A DNA stretch of 64,000 nucleotides from contig QNQO01000511.1 in the NCBI GenBank assembly GCA_003290165.1, positions 1-64,000 of the forward strand, read 5' to 3'. The stretch comes from Berberis thunbergii (lineage: Eukaryota > Streptophyta > Magnoliopsida > Ranunculales > Berberidaceae). This document shows positions 32,114 through 44,319 of the stretch, in pieces. How positions within the stretch are numbered: position 1 is the first letter of the stretch; the number at the start of each line of letters is the position of its first letter. The notes under the pieces are model-generated. The model ran no database searches and was not told where the DNA came from. It saw nothing but the letters and a program-made list of their open reading frames with translations. The position numbers were made by a program, and so were the translations under genes.

Positions 32114-35100
32114 TTATTCAAGATCCTCAAAGATTATATCACGAGATACATAAGAATGTTGTTGTACCACTAATATTGGAATATTTCCCTTGAAGTCTGA
32201 TGAAGCGAACATATCCCCAAAGAATCCAATTTCAGGATACTCATTCCATTCTACAAGTCCAGCAAGTAACGAAGAGTAATTTTTTTGTTGTCTCCCCACA
32301 AGCATAAGGTCATAAGAATTATGTATGGCTTGAATAACGCGTACAACCTCAAGACCATCTTTTAATACTTCCTCCTTGTACATGTTAGTCCCGTTCACTA
32401 CCTGTTCAAGTCGATATTCATTTATAAAATTGTCATCCAAAATCTTGTCGTTCAGATTATTTATGGTCAGGTTAACAGGAATAAGGCGATGCACTATCAG
32501 ATTGATATTGGGGTGTTTTGCCATCCTCGTTGCATAAAATAGTGCTTCTCGGTCATCCGGGCCACCCAAAAAATAACACCAATATTGTAAGTGGACCAAC
32601 AAGAAACAACAGATTTATTGTTGTTCAACCTCCCATGGTCAATAAGGATACCCACAGAGCAAGGTGCTTTATCAAGTACCTTTTTGTTGATATTCCTACA
32701 CTTGGAAGAATCTTTAACTCCATCTACATTCCATTGCTTGTGAAAGGGCATGATTATGAAAGATATTTTCTTGTCAAGTGCCATTGTGCAGATATCTTCA
32801 TGGGCTGATACGAAAGGCGTTACAGTTGTGAAAGCATGGACGACGACAACACCATGATTTTGTTTTTCATAGATTCTGAAGCAATTGACTATATGATCTG
32901 ATGGAGTAGACTTGTTTGACATCATGTTACGTGGCTGGTGGGCAATAAAAAGAGGAGTTGAACGACCATAAAGCTCAATGAGATGAAGAAGATAAACAGA
33001 AATTGGACTTTTCTTAGTTGGATTCGACGCCTCGATAAGATTAACGATTGCAGGCACATTATTTTCATTGTAGACACAAACTAGCATACAAAATTCATCA
33101 TTTTGTTTGGCAGTTTGAATTGTACGATTCTTGCAATCAAGATACTTGCTTGAAGGTTTATAGAACCATCGAACTAAAGGTGAGGTGACAGTTGTTACAA
33201 TCATGACACCATATATCAATGTGCCAAAAACACTCGAATCAAGAATCTGCAATTAGCGTATTTTTTTTTCAGATGTTAGAATATTTTGAACATTAGTTGA
33301 CACAATGTGAAGTAAGGTCTAAAATATGTAAAGATATTGTCCCTATACATGCACAATGCGAGCTACGGTTTTTTTTTTAGTTGTCCCTGTGAGTGGGAGT
33401 TGCAAGACTGAAAAAAATATTGATTTTTTAAATTTTAATTTAAAAGCTGGCCATAGTGTTATTTATTATTTTTTAATAAGTTGGCCGAAAGTCAAGGACA
33501 CTACTCTGTTTTCATTGCAAGATATATTTGTGCAACTTTAGCTAAATGAGGATAACTTGCTCATTTCAAAACATTTTCAAGCAATTCAAGTTGTGTTTAT
33601 TAGATAACTCATAGTACTACAATTTTCGTGTTTTGATGAGTTTGAAAATCGATCTCGATCGAGCATATAAGTTGACAAAGAGGGTGAGAGAGGTGGTGGG
33701 ATGGTGTTTGAAGGAAAAAATAGGGAGAAAGGTGGCAGTGGTGGGAGGGAGAGAAGTGGCGGTGACGAGGTGGTGGTGATGATGGTAGGGTGATGGCGGT
33801 GTCTAATGGAGAAGAAAGGGAGGGAGGAGAAGAAGGAAAGAAAAGAAGATGAAGAGAAGGGAGGAGAGAGAAAAAATTTTAATTTTGAGTTTTTATTGGT
33901 GGTGTGGGAAAAAAGTGGTGGTTTGAAAGAGAAAAAATTGATTTGGTTGTGTAGGATAGTACTTTAAGTGGTGTGGAGTAGTCATTGCTTAGTAAAAAAT
34001 GTCTCTACGACACTAACAAGAGTTAAACGAGAAAAGAAAACGTTTATTCTAAATGGCGAGAAAAGGGGCTAGGGAGGGGGGTGTGACCGCTTTGAGCATC
34101 TCGAGGGGGATGAGTGGTAAAACCCCCCTCCCTCGCTCCTTTCCTCGCCGCCTAGAAGGGCTCAAGAGAAAATGCTATAATTCTAGAGAGCCAGGCCGGA
34201 CAAGCCAGGCCCGTGCCAGGCTTGGTCCAATACTGTTCATCATCCTAAAGATGTGTATCTCGAAGATGATGGACAGTATTGAGTCAGGCCCGGTGCGGAC
34301 CTGACTCTCTGGAAAAGTTTGAGAAAATAACCTAAATTAAAGCAGAAATTTTAACTGGCGAGGAAACCAGCAAGGGAGGGAGTGACAACCCTCCATCCCC
34401 CTCGAAATGCGCGAAGGAGATGGATGGCATGCATCCCGAGGGGGATGGAGGGTTGCCACCCCCTCCCTCGCTGGTTTCCTCGCCAGTTAGACGGGTTCAA
34501 ATTAAAGTGTGTTTCGGTAATTGTACCTGCCGAGTTAAAGCATCGTGGTAGACTGTCACATCAAATATGCCCAGAGTAGTCAATACTAGGCCAAGCATAA
34601 CCGCATCTTTGAACGGGATTTTATAGAAGAGGCAAGCGATGATAGCGCCAATAAATTTTCCAAGAAAACCAAGTACCAATAATAGCATTGTCGACACGAA
34701 GGCACCATCAATGGATTCCACTAAGTCTAACGACGTCGAGTTAGCAATTAGCACAAAGTACATCGGTATCAATACTCCAGAAATAAAACTTTCTAGTTTA
34801 TCTGTCAAAGCGGATCCAAGAGGAGGGCCATCTGGTATGACCAAGCCAAGTATAATTGGTCCAAACAAGTATCGTACACCAATGATCTCTCCAATATATG
34901 CAGTTGCCGGTATCATCAGAAATATGATAAATAAATGAATATCCTTTAGAGCTTCACCATTGGGAGTTTGTTTGATAATCCAAATCACAATTTTTCGTAA
35001 TACAACTGTTATGAATATTATGAGAGAAAAAGTAGAAAGAACAAAACCAATTATGCTTTTTAGGGTGGCATTTGAATTTTGGTATAATGCAAAATAGATG

Positions 35101-37370
35101 ACGAGTGCGATCCAACTGAATGTGCCATTAATTGTGGATATTGAAGTAGCTTGACGTCCTAACTCTGTATTAAGTATTTTGAGTTCGAACAAGAAGCTAC
35201 TTATTGTATGAAAAGAGGTCATTGACACCAATACAGCTGTTAATGGGAGAGTAGATCCCACTGTCGTATCAGATAAATTGGCTCCTCTTATATAGATAGC
35301 CACTGGAACTGTAAAAGCTAATGGAACGATGAAGGTTGAGATGCCTATGACCCATACCTTTCTTGAAGATCTCATCATATTACTTAGGTCCATTTTTACC
35401 CCAATCAAGAATAGGTAAAGCAAAACCCCAAACGCCCCCAGAGTTTCAGATCTAACCGTTGTTTCTACTGGATTGATAAGAGATTGGAACTTTGATATTT
35501 GTGACAAACCTGATGCTCCGAATATCTGACCACTCTGCAAAAACATTTTATGTACAAAACAAGGATTGTAAGACTGAGGATTTCATCATTCTTTCGAGAT
35601 ATATATAAATACTTTGGAGATTTTATCATTCTTTCGAGATCACACCATGTCACCCTGATTGCAAAATATGGTTACAAAAACCTGAATTCCTAACATTTTC
35701 GATAAATAAATAAAAAAAAACTAGATAATGACAAAATTATGAAACTGTGATTATGGAATATAAGAGAAAAATACTAATCCTTCTTTATCGCTGGGAAGGA
35801 ACAAACACCTTACTAGAGTAAAATACAATAGAAAATAGGTCGTAATTACATCAAAGCTTTCATAACTTTGAATCAAGTTTAATTTCCATTACTTAACGTA
35901 ATGACCCTATTCCTGTGCTCTCTATCTACTTTCATTTATTTTCAAAGAGTTCTTCCAATTGTAATTGTGATTACTATTTGTAGACAGGAATTCAGGTTTG
36001 CTAGAATTTCGGTACCACAAATTAAAGTACAAGAAAAAGTCAAAATGGAAACTATAAGTTTTACCATGCAGTAACTAAGAATGGTTTGTGTAATCCAAAC
36101 TTGAATAAATGGAGAACCTAAACCCTCTATTGACACAAATGACAAGATCTAAAGTCTAAATATCCAAAAAAAAAAAGAAAAAAAAAAGAACAAAAACTCA
36201 ATGAAAAACTTGTATTTTATGAGAAAAATATCTTTTAACTAGTGCTCCATTGATGAGTTTTTTAATTATGAAAATAAGGTTATTTCATGTTTTTTTAATT
36301 ATTTTTTTACCCTTTTATTTATTGTTAATTCATGCTCGAAGACTACATGATTGACCCTATATGGCTAAACAAACCAGGCCCAAAGGCTACAACATTGTTG
36401 CCATTTAATATCCTCTTCGCCTTCATTTCGCATGGAGATTTGCTTTCGCTTCGGTCCATCGCCTTCGCATGAAGACTTGTTTTTGCTCCAGTCCAGTCCA
36501 TTTAAGCAGCTACAATCAATATCCGAAGGCTTATCAACGGCAGAGCACATGTGCTCCTAATAATCGGGTAAAAAATCACAAAATCTTAACTGGTGAGTCT
36601 CGAACCCGAATACCCAAAAGCTTATCAACAGCGGAGCACATGTGCTCCTAATAATCGGACAAAACTCACAAAATCCTAACTGGTGAGTCTCAAACTTGAT
36701 ACCTCTCACAAGGAGAGTAGATGCGCGACCAACTGAGCTACAATTGGTGGACACTACAATATTAAGAAACTTGATCACTATATCATTTATTCCTAGCTCT
36801 GTCCTTTACAAGAGAGAATCTATATATTGGTCATATACAAGGGTAGAGACAAAATTCTCATGAAAGGGGGCAACTAATTATTATGTGAATTAGTGAAGTA
36901 AGGACCCACAATTTAAGGAAATGTGAGGAAAAAATGGGGGTCAAAGAAAAAATGCGTAATTTTTAGGAAGACAATCAGTAGTATTAACTAAGAGGACCGC
37001 ACTATTCTATATGCAAATCAACAAAATTTTCAAAGTTGTTACTTGTTGTTGTTATCATACTTGGCTCACATAATGTTCAATTACCATTCATTTACCAACA
37101 TCAAAACAAAATCTCAACACAGAGCTGAAACATTTAACTAGGAGAACTTACCAAAATTTGTGGCAGCACAGAAGTAAAACCGAAAGGCTTGAGGACAACC
37201 TCAAGTATGGATTTCAGCAAAGAAACCAGAGCGATCTGAATCATGAAAACTTGGTTGAAATATTTATAGTCGTTTTGCGAGAAAATATACCTAGTGTCAT
37301 TAGCAATTGTACTCTTATTAATACACAAGGTGCTCAAATCCTCACTATAAGTTGTCATGTTGTACAACAA
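32114..37370 (-). CDS. CHX-type cation/H+ antiporter, three exons, with one frameshift
   Basis: Exons are 37370-37152, 35534-34527 and 33246-32114, joined by GT-AG introns of 1617 and 1280 bp, both in phase 0. Exon 1 gives the N-terminus and first membrane segment (QVFMIQIALVSLLKSILEVV). Exon 2 (336 codons) carries most of the CPA2 transmembrane domain (SGQIFGASGL start, GVRYLFGPIILGLVIPDGPP). Exon 3 ends the membrane domain (ILDSSVFGTLIYGVMIVTTV) and adds the long cytosolic tail of plant CHX proteins, including FLGGPDDREAL. The total is about 786 residues, normal for CHX. Such proteins move K+ or Na+ and protons across endomembranes or the plasma membrane, often in pollen. One base is missing in an A-run at 32568-32573 (a T-run on the coding strand), shifting the frame about 150 codons before the TAA stop at 32116-32114. 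A second ATG lies four codons after the first. The gene may be a young pseudogene, a truncating allele or a sequencing error. Confidence 0.85.
34047..34157. mobile_element. Foldback MITE in CHX intron 2
   Basis: The left arm TTCTAAATGGCGAGAAAAGG... (34047-34081) is the imperfect inverted copy of the right arm ending CTCGCCGCCTAGAA (34123-34157). It shares the GGCGAGGAAA--AGCGAGGGAGGG motif with the elements at 2616-2816 and 34352-34489. Confidence 0.8.
34183..34312. mobile_element. Small inverted-repeat MITE in CHX intron 2
   Basis: The ends CTAGAGAGCCAGGCC and GACCTGACTCTCTGG are imperfect inverted copies, and the middle is a strong palindrome (TACTGTTCATCATC ... GATGATGGACAGTA). A related end (CTAGAGAGCCAGGC) occurs near 44602. 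Confidence 0.7.
34352..34489. mobile_element. Near-perfect foldback MITE in CHX intron 2
   Basis: A 138-bp hairpin. The arm TAACTGGCGAGGAAACCAGC... (34352-34404) is repeated inverted to CCTCGCCAGTTA (34437-34489), about 53 bp per arm with three or four mismatches. It lies 37 bp from the exon 2 donor. No target duplication was identified. Confidence 0.85.
36530..36752 (-). repeat. tRNA-derived SINE-like repeat with duplicated 3' part, in CHX intron 1
   Basis: Read on the minus strand, the unit starts near 36752 with a tRNA-like head containing an A box (TAGCTCAGTTGG) and a B box (AAGTTTGAGACTC). The B box and the ~91-bp tail after it are then duplicated: 36621-36711 and 36530-36620 align closely, both with the palindrome GGAGCACATGTGCTCC. 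The head does not fold into a full tRNA. No poly-A tail or target duplication was found. Confidence 0.6.
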
Positions 37371-37432
37371 AAGTATCTTGTGAACAGAGGAAATTTATGC
37401 ATGGGTGAAACTAATTAAGCTAAATAAAAATG

Positions 37433-37440
37433 TATATATA
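37433..37440 (-). promoter_or_regulatory. Putative TATA box of the CHX gene
   Basis: The complement reads TATATATA about 63 bp upstream of the first ATG (37370), a spacing that would place the start of transcription near 37405 and leave a short leader. This is inferred from position and sequence only. Confidence 0.5.
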
Positions 37441-39149
37441 GACATGCAACTTACTTGAAGGAGAGATGGAGAGGCATTTCCGAATGGGAATGGGTACCCA
37501 TGTTTTTTGCAGGTTTCTAATGGTCGACCATGTCAACTATTGATCCCATGTGTACCTATGGAAGGATCCATTAGGCTCCACTATTTCTGGGATAATTTTT
37601 TTAGACATTTTATTCATTATTACTTGCATATAACCAAAAGCACAATCATCCTTGTATAAAATCATCATTGCATATATATGTTAAGCTTCAGGAAAAAAAG
37701 AGGAAACGGTGTTCTCCATAAATGTGAAACCGCCACTTCATTTCTTTTGCACGACTTTCTACATATATAAGGTTTAAAGAAGAGGAAATGATATATGAGG
37801 TACCAGAAATTACGAGGTTCACCTAGGTCAAGATTTGATTGGCTCCGACCAGTTACTTTCTTGGTGGAAATGGTTTACAAGTCACAAGTATTTATTGCTT
37901 ATTCAAAAGAGAACTATATCTAATTCAACGTTCCACAACCTCGCAATATCTAATATTCGCGCTTCCACGAGACTTACCGACATCAACCAAGTATTATGTT
38001 TCGTGAGTCTTACAAACACCTTGTGATCACCAATAGATGCAATATATAACAAGTCTTACGGATGTGTGCGTGAGATCTTGGGATACAACTCGGTCTTACA
38101 ATCGTGCTCTACGAGATTTATCGATTTGCCTTGGATCGCCAAAACATTGGATGCAACTCAACTAAGTCTTACCTCCTACTCAGGATCACAGAGTGATACT
38201 CACTCGTACAAATCCTCCTTAAAAACTTAAACCCATGTGGGGTAAATTAATTTTACTAATACTCGAAGGCTTCTCTGGTAATGTATCCCAAATAGACGGA
38301 TTAGATAAAAGTGTGAGCTCGGGATCTCCTCTTTTGTATAGATTATAGAAGGAAGATCTTTACCCTTACAATATAAAGGTTGAGGTGAGAATGTAAATGT
38401 CTATCTAAGGCTTTTAGATCTTAAAAAAAAATTTGTTTGGTCAAGGTTAAACTCACTTTTAAGCCCTAAATCTTTCTTTCTTTTCAAGCTCACTCAAAGA
38501 TGTTATGAAGAGATTTACTATAGAACAATGAGAAGAAAACTTGCTATGATCTTCTAGTTAGATTCGTTGATCTTGAATAAATAACACAAGTTTCTCTTGA
38601 ACTCACAAAGTTGAAATGAACAAATGAGAGACTGATGTTTATATACAAAATCTGGAGTGGTGAGGTCAACTTTGTTGACATCATAAGGCTTTTCGCCAAC
38701 CACGATATTCGATTTTGGTCATTTTGTTTTTATTAATGTGGACATATCAAGCGTGAAGTCAACTTTGTTATTCCCATAATATTTTAATTCTCTTTAGAGC
38801 AAAGTACTTTGGCACATGGCCTTGTACCTTGACATGGATATGTTTTTCAAGCACATGAACATTTTTCACGAGAGAATATTTATTCTCATGATACAATATC
38901 TATTTTCATGAAACAATATATCAAAATTGAAATTGGTTCTCGAAATATTTTGCCTGCAAATAACTTTTTGTCACGCCTCAAAATCGAGTTATTGGATTTG
39001 AGTTGTGATTATGACTAGTTAATTTATATCATTGAGTGACAACACGGTTTTACCGCTCGAGAGATAAGTGAATTCTCAAGTGGTGTGTCGTGGAGCAAGT
39101 ACATTAAAATTTTCATGCAATTTTTCAAAATGGATTTTCATATAAACAC
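37441..39149. other. CHX upstream region and intergenic DNA, no gene seen
   Basis: No coding region or RNA gene is supported. The short frame at 37835-38026 is not recognised. Around 38970-39100 the words TCACGCCTCAAAATCGAG resemble gypsy LTR borders, but no partner copy is present. Confidence 0.45.
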
Positions 39150-42100
39150 TGATGTAATTAGGATAATAGTACTATGAGCAACTGTAGTATTTTAGGCATT
39201 TTTAAGAATTCTAGTATTTATAAGACATTGTTTTCTATTAGGTTTATGGTTTGTTTTAGAAGTTAGGTTAGTTATAAATGAGGCATAGATTTGCCTACTA
39301 TTAGTTAGTTAATTGATGAAAAAAAGTTTATTTATCGTTAATTTACTTTATTGTTCAATTATCACTTGGTTTCAAAGCCGAACAATTCATATTTGCTTGA
39401 TTTGATTTGAAAATGAAAAAAAATCAAAAGAAGAAGAAGATTCAAAGAGTTGGTAAGAGAAATAGATAAGAAGACAAAAATTAAAAATTTGACTTATCAT
39501 CAAAATAGCCACTGTGTCAGCGCAATGCAAGATCCTTACCGTTGTTCACCACAATGAGCCGCCACTTGTCACCATCGCAGACAAATTATTGTAGGCAAAC
39601 CCCTTGCATTGATCGATGCCCTACCTGTCGAACGCAACCACCTATCATTGTCCTCCCTCCTTGTCGCAGACGCATCTACCCCTCTGCAGCCCACGTCATC
39701 TTCTATCGTTAACAACCTTGACTCGGTCCAGTTGCAACTCCCTCCATCCTCAATTTGTTTTAGTTAGGGATGGCAACGGGGCGGATTTGAGCAAATCCAT
39801 CCCCGTCGGAGTTTGCGGATCCCCAAATCTGCCCCAAATATCCGTTTATATATATATTTTTTTAAACCATCCCCGACCCGGACGGATTGGCGGATATCTG
39901 CCCCGATCAACCATTTATTTTCAAAAAAAAATTATTTCTCTAACCCAGAAGAAGAGAAGAAGCATTCAGATCCACCTGCCAAACTCATCGAATACACAAC
40001 AATAAAAAACAATCTCTTCTTCAGGGACTAACTCCAACAGATGAGAGTATCCAACAGATCAACTAATTTGTTGATAGCTTGAACTGACCATTCAATACAA
40101 ATATTATGTTGTTTCAAAAAAAAAAAAACTAAATCCTGTATAAGACTTTGTACAAAAAAACCTGCAAGAATCGATGGCGTTTTAATTTCTTTTGTACTCT
40201 CTTGACTATTCATTTGTTTTGTTTCACCAATGGGAACATCAAGGCAGCCAAGATCGTGGTGGATAGAAGCCCAAATTTGACACAATCCCAAATGAAAACC
40301 AAGAGACTCTGTGTCAATCCCAAATTCCAGAAGGCCAATTCATTCGATCGGGAAGAAGTAAGTCGGAGGAGAAATGGTACCACACGATCTCCGTCGGGCC
40401 TTCAAGCGAGCACTAATATCAAATCAGCAGAAGATACTTCGCCCTACTCCGCCAGAACCAGAACCATCGTGACTCTCAACGCCAAGCCCGCTCTCTAGCT
40501 TCATCACTTCTCTCCCTCCATAACCAAACCTAAACCTAAACCAGCCCACCACCACCCAAGCTGAAGAAGATGAAGAAGCTTTGTTGGACATTTGTCGAGC
40601 CTCCAATCTCAAAGGTGTCAAAGCTCGCCAATGGTTATTTAACCCAATAAGCCTAAAGAAAGACGGAGGAGGCAGAGAATAAGGAGAGGGGAGGTGATGG
40701 TGCCGATCTTGCAAACTTGTCAACAACCCCACCACCGACTGATATCAGATCTGTAAGGTGGATCTGCTTTGACACTTTTGTTGGGTTCACGATCGAACTG
40801 ATTCGTCAAACCGGTTCTTCATTTTCTTTAAGATGGATCTGTAAGGTGGATCTGCTTCGACACCTTCAACACCTTTGTTGGGTTCACGATCTGTAAGGTG
40901 GATCTGCTTCGGCACCTTCGTCGAACTGATTCTTCATTTTCTTTATCATATATGTGAAGGTGAGGGGAGAATGTGAGGTGAGGGGAGAACATGAAGAGAG
41001 GTGATAATGAGACTGTCTCTGTGAAGTTGAGGGGAGAGAGAATTGGATAAGTGAAGGATTTGGGATATTTTAGTAACAAGTGAATATGTAAGGGCATTTT
41101 AGTAATAATAATACATAAATGGCGGATATCGCCAAATCCGTATCCGCCACAAATATTTAACGGATGTTGTTTGGATATCCGTATCCACCCCAATATCTGT
41201 TTAGACACATCCAAAACCGCCTCAAACGGAGCGGGTGGGGTAGTTATCCGTGAAAATTCGCCCCACTGCCATCCCTAGTTTTAGTCGGTTGGGAAGAAGA
41301 AAATGTCATTTTTCACTTCAGTTCCTGTCTTATTTTTACATCAGTTTCTGCCAGTTTTCACTTAAGTCCTGATCCAGTCCACTATTCACACCTCAATTCC
41401 TATGAGAGTACCCCAGTGAGAAAAAAAAATGTGTGACCCATATTATGACTGGTACGGGTCGTATGCCCCACCCCTACTGCAGCTACTAGTGTTGTACACT
41501 CCACTGCCCTCTCTATTATGATGCAGGTTGAGATAGACTCGACTACAACTTTGTATGAAATTGCAGCAATACCGAGAATAACGCAAAATCGCTACCGACA
41601 ACATTCGATAGCTACATGCACTATTAGATCCAAATGACCTTGCTAGGATATGCGAAGAGCGGGTTGAGCCCTGTTGTTTAACAGAATCCATCAATTTTTT
41701 GAAAAAGTTAAAGGCGTCGTCACACGCACTTGATTTCGGACTTGTGAGCCCTTTGACTTATGCGATTTTTTCCCATTTTTAGCAAACAGGTGATGTTCCT
41801 ACAGAGGTAGACACAACAATGATTATGTTGATCCGTATTGGAATGCATATGCGTTTTCTCAAGTTTTTGCAGCTTCCAATTCTTTGAGTCACATACTTTT
41901 TTTCTGAGTTGGTTACTCAATTCTTAGCCAGTGTGTATCATGGCAAGGTTCAGGTCAGAACACTTCAATTGCACTTTTCCTTCTGTTCACTAAACCGTTG
42001 CTTGTGCTTATTAGATATCTTCGACATTATGATCAAGGACAAGTTTCTTCAACCCGGGGAGGTTGATGTAATTAGGATAGTAGTATTACTAGCAGTAATA

Positions 42101-42282
42101 ATGTTTTAGGCATATTAAAATTCTTATGTTATTATTATATTGTTTCCTATTAGGTTTAGGCTTTATTTTTGAAATTGGATTAGTTATAAATAAAGCATAA
42201 ATTGCCCATTGTTAGTCAGTTGATTGATGAAAATAAGTTTATTTCATTTATTTATTATTCATTTACTTTGTTGTTCAGTTCA
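39150..42282 (+). mobile_element. Small non-autonomous LTR element (TRIM/LARD-like) containing a hAT insertion
   Basis: Two similar ~215-bp direct repeats, 39150-39363 and 42064-42282, start TGATGTAATTAGGATA-TAGTA and end near TTGTTCA-TTCA / CA. A primer-site-like sequence TTGGTTTCAAAGCC (39366-39379), close to the usual TGGTATCAGAGCC for initiator Met-tRNA, follows the left repeat. A purine-rich CCGGGGAGG precedes the right repeat. Without the hAT element (39765-41277) the interior is about 1.2 kb and has no recognisable gag or pol. No target duplication was found, so the outer borders are approximate. Confidence 0.65.
39765..41277. mobile_element. Non-autonomous hAT element 2
   Basis: The inverted ends TAGGGATGGCAACGGGGCGG and CCCCACTGCCATCCCTA are flanked by perfect 8-bp target duplications GTTTTAGT (39757-39764 and 41278-41285). 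Its right end, inverted, matches the left end of hAT element 1 (GGGGCG-ATTTTCACGGATA), so it is the same family in opposite orientation. Three copies of ATCTGTAAGGTGGATCTGCTT lie at about 40749, 40838 and 40889. No transposase is encoded; the frames at 40148-40498 and 40424-40735 are not recognised. Confidence 0.93.
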
Positions 42283-42762
42283 CTTTATTTGATTTTCCAC
42301 ATTATCTTTCAATTTTGTTATTTGTTTTATAGATGTCTCCCTAAAAACATAAATAGGCTTAACAAGGTTCGAAAACTACAGAAGGATAATAAAAAGATCA
42401 TGCATAGACATACAATAGTGTCTTTGTTTGAATACAAAAATGTTGTTAGGATCGAAGTTAGGTTCTTTCTCGTATTCTACAGTCTGATTAGGATCTTTTA
42501 TGTAAGGATCTACAACTAGAACACCAATAAGTTCAACGAAGGAATTCTCCTAGTAGGTAATTTCAATATAATAAAACCCACGTAAATGAAACCGATATAA
42601 TCACATGATGTATATTAATAAAAGTCAGTTCATTTTGTGTTGTCATCTAATGCAATTTATTTTAAAGTAACAATTCTCAATGTTATCTAAAACATTCATT
42701 TGCAACTATATAAATACGTATCGTATAATCATAACAACTCACATTAAGTCACATGCCTAACA
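42283..42762. other. Intergenic DNA, no gene seen
   Basis: AT-rich sequence between the LTR element and the plastid-derived segment. The frame at 42202-42519 overlaps the LTR and is not supported. Confidence 0.5.
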
Positions 42763-43042
42763 AATGGTATTCCCATAGCAATTGGGATTTTGGATTTTCG
42801 GTTCATGGGGGGAAGTATGGGATCCGTAGTAGGTGAAAAAATAACCCGTTTGATCGAATATGCTACTAATGGATCTCTACCCCTTATTATAGTGTGTGCT
42901 TCCGGAGGAGCGCGCATGCAAGAAGGAAGTTTGAGTTTGATGCAAATGGCAAAAATTTCGTCCGCTTTATATAATTATCAATCAAACAAAAAGTTATTAT
43001 ATGTATCAATCCTTACACCTCTTACAACCGGTGGAGTACCAT
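42763..43042 (+). pseudogene. accD: Nuclear copy of a plastid accD fragment
   Basis: The frame reads [20 protein letters not shown], then [34 protein letters not shown] and [13 protein letters not shown]. This is the central carboxyltransferase domain of AccD, the plastid-encoded beta subunit of acetyl-CoA carboxylase. The glycine-rich [11 protein letters not shown] segment that helps form the acetyl-CoA oxyanion site is intact. The homology begins abruptly at 42763 and ends at about 43035, and the surroundings are nuclear repeats, so this is plastid DNA in the nucleus. It lacks the zinc finger and both termini and cannot be functional. A hAT element starts at 43043. Confidence 0.85.
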
Positions 43043-44311
43043 CAGGGGCGGAGCCAGGATTGCAGATAAAGGGGGGGGGGGGGGGGGTAAACAATACATA
43101 ACTATTTACGAAAATACTAAAAAACTGGGTTTTTACAACCATATTTTGCAATCAGAGTGACATGGCGTGATCGTGAAAAAAATGATGATTAATTCAACCA
43201 TACAAACAATATACATGACATGATTAATTCAATTGTAGCTAGCTAATTAAGAGCTTCCATTTTTTACTTGAAGAAAACAGAAGCAGGTAAGGTGGTATAA
43301 GATGAGAGTTGGCAAGGAGCAGACCTCTGGCTTTCTTTCTAGCTTTGAGGTAGCAGGACGGTATGGTCCAAGTCCAAAGAGTAGTAGCAGCAGTAGCTTG
43401 ACTGGACTGGATGGATTCAAGTGAATTTGTCGAACAACAATTTTATTTTTGGAATCCTCATTCCTCTTCTCTTCCTGCTTTATCTGTCCGTCTGTCTCTT
43501 CTTCTTTGAAACTCACTTCTAAGTCAGAGCCTCTGAGGATAACACTTACACAACCAACCCACTCTATTTTGTCTTCTTATTCTTGTTTGTCTTCTCGGAA
43601 GAGAAATATATGTGTGTATAGAGAGAAAAATAGTTTTCTCCTTTTGGGCTAGCTCAGGTGAAGCAGACAAATAACATCTTAGCTTAATCGACCTACAACC
43701 ATCGTGTTTTTCCAACCGCCCCAAACCCAAATGAATACTTTTAATTTTGAAAGATCAAAGAGAAAGCAAAGCAGATCAGATCTCAACCCCCTAAATTAAT
43801 CTAATGTGTTAATTAATCTTTTATCACTCTTACCACCATATGTTAGCTGAGTCTGAGGTAAGATAATCCTAATTCTTTATTTTTTTTAACAAAACAAAAG
43901 AAAACCAATGATGATGACGATGTAAAATTTCCCCAGCCGGTCCCCAACCCAATTAAAATTTTTAATATGAATATGATCACATGAGAAGCAAACCCACCAT
44001 GTATGGCATCTCTCTTCTTGTTTCTTTATTTGTCTCTGCGTGTGTAGGGGGTGAATGGATTAAAATGAGTTGGTAGGAATTAAGAGAGAGAGTGAGAGAT
44101 AACTTAGTCAAGATTGGTGAGGGTGGAGTTTAAAAAAAATAAAAAAATTGTTGTTTTAATTTTTAGTGGAGTTAGAAGTCAAGATTTCGTAAAGAGGGGC
44201 AACATAAAATTTTAAAAGGGGGCAATATAAAAAATACGAATAACTTAGTGAAATTTTTAGAAAGATAAGGGGGCAATTGACCCCCTTACCTAACACGTAG
44301 ATCCGCCCATG
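43043..44311. mobile_element. Non-autonomous hAT element 3
   Basis: The ends CAGGGGCGGAGCCAGG and ACGTAGATCCGCCCATG are imperfect inverted repeats, starting CA and ending TG. Perfect 8-bp duplications AGTACCAT flank it (43035-43042 and 44312-44319). A G-run (43071-43087) lies inside the left end. Its terminal sequence differs from hAT elements 1 and 2, so it is another family. No transposase is present. Confidence 0.9.
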
Positions 44312-44319
44312 AGTACCAT

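Noticed and set aside
36681..36752. Possible tRNA gene on the minus strand
   Set aside because: A- and B-box words are present but the acceptor and anticodon stems do not pair; it fits a SINE head better.
40148..40498. 116-codon frame inside hAT element 2 as a captured gene
   Set aside because: No recognised domain, splice structure or similarity; the frame crosses sequence of unknown origin.
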